From Strongylocentrotus droebachiensis (lineage: Eukaryota > Echinodermata > Echinoidea > Camarodonta > Strongylocentrotidae): 64,000 nucleotides of DNA. The notes beneath the pieces are model-generated. The model did no database searches. It worked only from the letters and a program-made list of their open reading frames with translations, and was not told the DNA's origin. The stretch covers positions 586,501 to 650,500 of the forward strand of contig JAVYIG010000061.1 in NCBI GenBank assembly GCA_035222895.1, read 5' to 3'. The translations under genes and the position numbers were made by a program. Within the stretch, counting starts at the first letter, position 1; each line of letters begins with the position of its first letter. This document shows, in pieces, positions 62,675 to 64,000 of the stretch.

Positions 62675-62770
62675 TTTGAAGTATTCTAGAATTGGCAGTT
62701 TTATGTGAAATCCAGTCGAGCTGTAAACGTTTCCATGTCGTCTCTATCTCAAGGTGAACGTTTGAGTGAT
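62675..62770 (-). other. 5'UTR part of the cyclase exon with acceptor and uORF
   Basis: Upstream of the ATG on the minus strand the sequence runs back 96 bases to a strong 3' splice site: an eleven-T tract followed by CATTTTACAG ending at 62771. A 5' non-coding exon therefore lies at higher coordinates, possibly outside the window. The leader contains an out-of-frame upstream ATG at 62736-62734 with an 11-codon uORF ending in TAA at 62701. This could damp translation of the cyclase. There is an in-frame TAG in this leader, so the coding region does not extend further 5'. Confidence 0.75.
62701..62736 (-). other. Short upstream open reading frame in the cyclase leader
   Basis: Eleven codons from an ATG in context GACATGG to a TAA, entirely within the 5' leader and out of frame with the main start. 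Translation is not demonstrated; it is listed because it could affect initiation at 62674. Confidence 0.4.
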
Positions 62771-64000
62771 CTGTAAAATGAAAAAAAAAAACAACATATC
62801 GTTATAATGCCATTGTGATAGACCGTAACAACATATGCTAGGTATATCACTGAAACTTTACAATTCAAAGGCCATGGGTCGAAGGCTCAGGAAACCCAAA
62901 TCCAGTCTCTTGTGGGCATCATGTCGCCTGTTGGAAGGTTCCCGAGACTGAATGTTCATGAGACCTGTTTCGAGGGGGAATGCAGTCTCGCTAACCTATG
63001 GTCAATTGTAGCCTGTATTCACTTTTGCCGACGGTACAAATAAGACCCACATTACTCTCATTACCTTCGCAAAAAGGCTTGCAAAAACGTCCAAACGCTT
63101 CTACGTCCTGTACTTACGTCCCAATAATGGTTTGTGATCTCTGGATACAAATACCACCAAGGAACTTTACCTGCTGAGAAACTAACATAAATCAAAACCA
63201 GCGGTACATCCCAAGCAACCTGTCACTTTGCATTTCATGTGATTGACTCTATATGGAAAATAATACTCTGAGGGCGACCCGGGATGAAATTTTGGAGCTC
63301 TGACATCGGTTTCGGAGGATCACCGCATTGAGAAATATTTTGACCCAGATACAGTATGGGCATGATAATGTATGATGTTCCCGAATGATAAGGTTTCATC
63401 TAATAATGCGAACATAATACGTCTTAGGGTAAGTGCATGCCATTGGACATCTAACGAGCGGAAATGCAGAAGAAATTGGAAAATGATTCTCGCACGAGTT
63501 CCTCTTTTATCCAAGAAAGCAAAATGGGGAATTTGATCATATGAACTTTACATGATGAAAGTGTAATAAACGACGACAGTAAATTTCCATTTTTTTTACA
63601 GTACCATTGTACAAATAATATTGTTACACTTTAGAATAGTTTGCATTACCTATTAATATGATAATAACGAAGGCATAGATGTATATTCGACAATTTTTGT
63701 CAGTCTCAGTCTGTTAGTTCAGAACACATCTGACTCGGTTATATCCTAAGGTTTCCACAACAGTTACGCTGGCACACCGACTCCTAACCGACTCCAAACC
63801 GACCGATTCCTGGCCATTTTAAGTAATGTAATGTTGTTTAAGTCTGTTGTCGGTCTGTTATCGGTATCGTAGGTACGACTGGGGCATTACATGGAACTGA
63901 GCCATATATAATGCAGTCCACTTGTTGTCTTCAAAAAGAACTAGCACGCAAACAACCTGGGGGTCATGTTTGGTAGAATGTTCCAATTATAGTAACATTG
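62771..64000 (-). other. Upstream intron or flank of the cyclase gene
   Basis: Intronic if the acceptor at 62771 is used. The sequence is AT-rich with no recognisable exon. It contains the T11 polypyrimidine tract next to the acceptor. Nothing else can be assigned, and the first exon and promoter are not identified. Confidence 0.6.

Noticed and set aside
1-64000. CRISPR arrays, operons, phage or bacterial defence systems
   Set aside because: No evenly spaced direct repeats with unique spacers and no prokaryotic gene organisation; splice sites and SINEs show a eukaryotic genome.

Overview
The window looks like part of an animal genome, most likely a marine invertebrate deuterostome such as a sea urchin. 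The evidence is AT-rich non-coding DNA with long introns and canonical GT-AG splice sites, a eukaryotic elongator tRNA-Met gene, tRNA-derived SINEs, an RTE-like LINE, many TTAA-, TA- and 8-bp-TSD-flanked MITEs, and frequent poly-C/poly-G and (GA)n tracts. The species is an inference; nothing here proves it. Almost all open frames in the window are chance frames in AT-rich or simple-sequence DNA.

One protein-coding gene can be reconstructed. It lies on the minus strand and spans nearly the whole window. Three exons join in perfect phase: 62770-61987 (5'UTR plus the complete H-NOX heme domain and the start of the H-NOBA/PAS-like domain), 16694-16597 and 8192-7955 (more H-NOBA followed by an acidic Ser/Pro-rich segment). 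It encodes the N-terminal half (about 341 residues) of an atypical soluble guanylate cyclase (beta-2-like / Gyc88E-like). The signalling helix and catalytic cyclase domain are not visible and presumably lie beyond position 1. The first visible coding intron is about 45.3 kb and the second about 8.4 kb.

The introns are a dense layer of mobile DNA. The main items are: a hAT-type MITE with a perfect 8-bp duplication (14142-14650); a PIF/Harbinger-like element with a decayed Myb/SANT gene (54618-56179); four copies of one TTAA-flanked MITE family (34512, 48968, 52918, 60723); three copies of a second TTAA-flanked family, one split by a SINE (13576, 21277, 48630); a long-TIR TA-flanked foldback element (50663-51364); a palindromic TA-flanked element (39101-39545); an RTE-like LINE 3' fragment (33075-33735); SINEs at 8835, 21303 and 36490; a diverged ~180-bp satellite (41860-42985); and other local duplications. 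A functional-looking tRNA-Met(CAT) gene sits antisense inside the 45-kb intron.

The functional unit is therefore a single gas-sensing cyclase gene. The other elements are mostly passengers, with two possible exceptions: the (CT)n tracts on the sense strand immediately upstream of both internal acceptors, and the intronic Pol III gene.
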